48,006 nt of DNA. Source: a bacterium OL-1 (GTDB lineage: Bacteria; Actinomycetota; Coriobacteriia; Coriobacteriales; Atopobiaceae). The position numbers were made by a program, and so were the translations under genes. The notes beneath the pieces were generated by a model. It did not search any database and had not been told where the DNA came from. It saw only the letters and a list, made by a program, of their open reading frames with translations. The stretch is taken from contig LM994625.1 in NCBI GenBank assembly GCA_000752675.2, positions 489 through 48,494 on the forward strand, read 5' to 3'. This document shows, one piece after another, positions 45,578 to 48,006 of this stretch (its first letter is position 1; each line of letters starts with the position of its first letter).

Positions 45578-45825
45578 GCATAAAAATGCTCTATCGGACG
45601 GAGGTTCCGAAAGCTCTGCATAAAAACGCTCTATCGGACGGCGCCTCTTGAGAGATTACATCAGTAATGAAACTACTGTTACATAACTTTGTATATGTTA
45701 TGTGATTTATTCATCTATGTGTAAGTATAATTCAACGATTGATGTCGAGGCTCTTAACAGACCGTCCGATAGCGCATTTTTATGCGACGGATGAGAAAAT
45801 CCCGTCCGATAGAGCGTTTTCATGC
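45578..45825. repeat. locus F: 248-nt inverted-repeat element with paired 40-bp-spaced units
   Basis: A 24-nt unit (GCATAAAAATGC ... ATCGGACGG) occurs at 45578 and 45618 in one orientation and at 45762 and 45802 inverted. Both pairs are exactly 40 bp apart, with unrelated 16-nt spacers between the units of a pair. The 120-bp centre is AT-rich and holds ACATAAC/GTTATGT around TTTGTATAT. No gene lies inside. The geometry equals that of locus E although the unit sequences differ. Confidence 0.85.
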
Positions 45826-46004
45826 AGCCCGGGGGTCACAGAAAGACGCTTGTCCAAAAATAGGGAGGCACCGAAGCCAGCGTCTCCAACGGACTCTGTA
45901 CGAGACGCGCCTTCCGTCGCCGGAAGGCGCGATTACGTACACACTTGTTGTGAAAACTTGCCCTTCGGCGCTCACGCCACCGGACACGCCGATGGGAGCC
46001 TCTC

Positions 46005-46625
46005 CTACGCGCTCTTGAGCACCACAGAGCGCACGACGCCGGCGGTGTTGTCGCACGCGTCTAGCAGGTTCTCCATCTGGTCGAAAAGGCGCGTCCACGT
46101 GACGGTATAGCGGCCGTTGGGCTCCTCCAGGAAGAGGCGACGCAGCGCATTCTGATAGACAAGGTCGCCCTCGTCCTCGATGTGGCCCACGGCGATGGCC
46201 TTCTCCATGACAAGCGTGTCCTTCTTGTAGTCGGGCAGGTGATCGATCATCACGTGGATGTCCTTGACGGCCGTCAGCGTGAGGTTGGCCATCTGCGGGC
46301 CCTCCTTGCGCATCTCGTTCACGTTGAAGAGGTCCAGCCCCGAGGCAATGGCGTTCATGTAGTCCACGATGTCGTCCATGGCAAGCGCGAGGTCGTTGAT
46401 GTCGGAGCGCTCGATGGGCGTCACGAAGGACGAGTAGAGCTCCTCCATGATGTGCTTGACCTTCTCGTCGCACTTGTTCTCGTAGACCTTCATCTGCGGA
46501 ATCTCGGACGTGGTCTCGGGGAAGTCCGTGATGACCTTCACGTACTCCACGGCCGCATCCTCGATGCGCGAGGCAAAGTCCTTGAGCAGGGTGTAGAAGA
46601 TGTCCTCTTTCTTGGCACGGGGCAT
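46005..46625 (-). CDS. DUF47 (PhoU-like) phosphate transport accessory protein
   Basis: This 206-residue, all-helical protein of the DUF47 family resembles PhoU. Acidic metal-binding patterns appear in DINDLALAMDDIVDYMNAIA and EKAIAVGHIEDEGDLVYQNAL. In many bacteria such proteins are encoded next to Pit transporters and are thought to control them. It begins 9 bases after the pit stop, with TAAGGAGAACCC upstream, so they form an operon. Confidence 0.92.
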   Translation of the reverse strand: MPRAKKEDIFYTLLKDFASRIEDAAVEYVKVITDFPETTSEIPQMKVYENKCDEKVKHIMEELYSSFVTPIERSDINDLALAMDDIVDYMNAIASGLDLFNVNEMRKEGPQMANLTLTAVKDIHVMIDHLPDYKKDTLVMEKAIAVGHIEDEGDLVYQNALRRLFLEEPNGRYTVTWTRLFDQMENLLDACDNTAGVVRSVVLKSA

Positions 46626-46634
46626 GGGTTCTCC

Positions 46635-47681
46635 TTAGAAAACGACGAGGAAAAGCTTGGTGAGCAGGTATCCAATGAGGCCGCAGCCGGGGAACGTGAA
46701 GACCCAGGCAAGGACCATTTCCTTGGCAACGCCCCAGTTGACGGAGCGAACGTTCTTTGCCGCGCCGGCGCCCATCATGGCGGCGGTCGACGTGTGGGTA
46801 GTCGAGACGGGAAGGCCCGTGAGCGTGGCTATGAGCAGCGACGCCGTGGCGCTCACCGAGGCGGCAAAGCCCTGGTACTGCTCGAGCGAGACCATCTCCA
46901 TGCCCACCTTCTTGATGATGCGCTTGCCGCCGATGGCGGTGCCAATGGCCATGGCCGCGGCGCAGATGACCTCAATCCACAACGGGAACTGCGCGCCGTC
47001 GACGGACATGCCCTGCGAGAGAAGCACGGCCATCATGGCGGTGGACATAAACTTCTGGCCGTCCTGCGCACCGTGCATAGTAGCCATGCCGGCGGCGCCC
47101 ACGACCTGCCACTTCTTGAAGATGCTATTCATTCGGCGTCGATCAGCCTGTCGGAAGATAATGGGGATGACCTTGGCGATAATCCAGCCAGCGCCATATC
47201 CCAGAACCGATGAGAGCACCAGGCCGTAGATGACCTTGACCCATTCGCCCATGTTCACGCCCTCGAGTCCGCCGTGCACGGCGAGCGCGGCACCGGTGAG
47301 GCCGGCGATAAGGGCGTGGCTCTCGGAGGTGGGAATGCCAAAGACCCAGGCGATAGAAGCCCAGGTCACAATACCCACGGTTGCGGCGGCCAGAGCGATA
47401 AGGGCGGCGTGCGTGTCTCCGCCAAAGTCGACCATGCCGCTCATGGTGTTGGCCACGGCCGTGGAGATGAGCGTCATGCCAATAAGACCCACAAAGTTGC
47501 AAATCACGCTCATGACGATGGCCTGGTTGACGCCAATGGCGCGCGTTCCCACGGGCTCGGCGATGGCATTCGCGGCGTCCGTCGCGCCGTTTACGAAGAT
47601 GGTCCCGATGACCAGGACCATGACCAAAGCAAGGAACGGATTGGTCTGGACGGCTGCGACAAACTGGGAGAAGCTGACCAT
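46635..47681 (-). CDS. pit: PiT-family inorganic phosphate transporter
   Basis: This 348-residue, ~10-helix symporter takes up phosphate (as metal phosphate) with cations. The duplicated PiT signatures are VNGATDAANAIAEPVGTRAI near the N-terminus and KNVRS near the C-terminus, with PTSESHALIAGLTGAAL and PVSTTHTSTAAMMGAGA in each half. GAAAGGTAA precedes ATG 47681. Upstream GCATCA-TACC-TGATGC (47712-47727) is a small palindrome over a possible TATGAT box and could be an operator. Confidence 0.94.
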   Translation of the reverse strand: MVSFSQFVAAVQTNPFLALVMVLVIGTIFVNGATDAANAIAEPVGTRAIGVNQAIVMSVICNFVGLIGMTLISTAVANTMSGMVDFGGDTHAALIALAAATVGIVTWASIAWVFGIPTSESHALIAGLTGAALAVHGGLEGVNMGEWVKVIYGLVLSSVLGYGAGWIIAKVIPIIFRQADRRRMNSIFKKWQVVGAAGMATMHGAQDGQKFMSTAMMAVLLSQGMSVDGAQFPLWIEVICAAAMAIGTAIGGKRIIKKVGMEMVSLEQYQGFAASVSATASLLIATLTGLPVSTTHTSTAAMMGAGAAKNVRSVNWGVAKEMVLAWVFTFPGCGLIGYLLTKLFLVVF

Positions 47682-47885
47682 GTAGGCGTTACCTTTCGAT
47701 TGTTTGCGCAAGCATCATACCTGATGCAACCAAATATGGCGCTCTCGCTGGCAGGTTACACGTTACTGACATTCCGCTGCCAATTTCATGACGTAATGTC
47801 GCGACGTGGCGCCACCGGTACCCGCGGGCGCTTGAGCTGGCCTTTCTACTACACTTGTTGCGGATACGCAGAGAAAAGAGGACGC

Positions 47886-48006
47886 ATGGACGAGAAGACG
47901 CGCGGGACACGGCAGCGTGGAGATAACGAGCACGGCGCGCGGCGCGGGTCGCAGGGCCGCGGCGGCACCGCCCACGGTTCCCACGGCACGCAGGGCGCCC
48001 ACGGGC
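47886..48006 (+). CDS. 5' end of an unidentified gene with a Gly/Arg/His-rich N-terminus
   Basis: ATG at 47886 follows AGAGGACGC. The 40 visible codons give MDEKTRGTRQRGDNEHGARR, then further Gly, Arg, Gln, His and Thr, and the frame is open to the edge. Such basic low-complexity leaders occur on RNA-processing enzymes of actinobacteria, but no domain is visible. Divergent from pit. Confidence 0.55.
   Translation, partial: MDEKTRGTRQRGDNEHGARRGSQGRGGTAHGSHGTQGAHG

Overview
The window is GC-rich chromosomal DNA from a Gram-positive actinobacterium. The best fit is class Coriobacteriia, and an Olsenella/Atopobium-like member of Atopobiaceae is my guess. The evidence is gene content and style: strong AGGAGG-type ribosome sites, Tat-type lipoproteins, a NiaR-controlled nadABC operon, a LytTR regulator with an NTF2-like domain, a C69 dipeptidase and a short NadB. 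No rRNA, complete tRNA, phage or IS transposase gene is visible.

Layout. 1-526: candidate structured RNA on the + strand ending in a strong terminator. 0.56-11.4 kb: winged-helix protein with an RGG-repeat tail, nucleoside hydrolase, MerR/TipAS regulator with a textbook 19-bp-spacer promoter, small membrane protein, BASS transporter, LytTR regulator, Tat phosphoesterase, DAHP synthase, C69 dipeptidase and an alpha/beta-hydrolase-like protein without its nucleophile. 11.8-19.1 kb: membrane protein, GH13 glucosidase, M20 dipeptidase, membrane protein overlapping a coiled-coil peptidoglycan hydrolase, and a nucleoid-associated protein. 19.1-20.4 kb: a long gene-free stretch with a 242-nt inverted-repeat element and a candidate structured RNA on the minus strand. 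20.4-28.6 kb: ligA, a ROK kinase broken by an in-frame amber codon, a copper module (copA with a fused copZ-like domain, and csoR with its operator in the promoter spacer) and a DUF2130 protein. 29.0-36.5 kb: HtrA protease, orphan response regulator with a degenerate receiver, and a polar amino-acid ABC importer with two binding proteins. 37.5-43 kb: divergent glutamine synthetase, Cys-rich small membrane protein, gpmA and ilvE. 41.7-45.3 kb: nadA-nadB-nadC-niaR operon with a palindromic operator on its promoter. 46.0-47.7 kb: pit phosphate transporter with its DUF47 partner. The last 121 bases start a new + strand gene.

The most unusual content is in the intergenic DNA. Several families of short (68-85 nt) imperfect inverted-repeat elements occur: family A (four copies), family B (two copies), family C (three 74-nt copies in tandem) and element D. 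They have different terminal repeats but share one of two short internal cores: CAACTGG in A and in two of the C copies, TTTCCGCARG in B and in the third C copy. A and B occur side by side at two distant loci with the same order and relative orientation. Two further loci (E and F) share one geometry with unrelated sequences: two ~24-nt units 40 bp apart, an AT-rich centre of ~115-120 bp, and the same two units inverted. A separate 29-nt perfect or near-perfect palindrome occurs four times, each time 3' of a minus-strand gene, and twice supplies that gene's stop codon. No protein in the window obviously acts on these elements.
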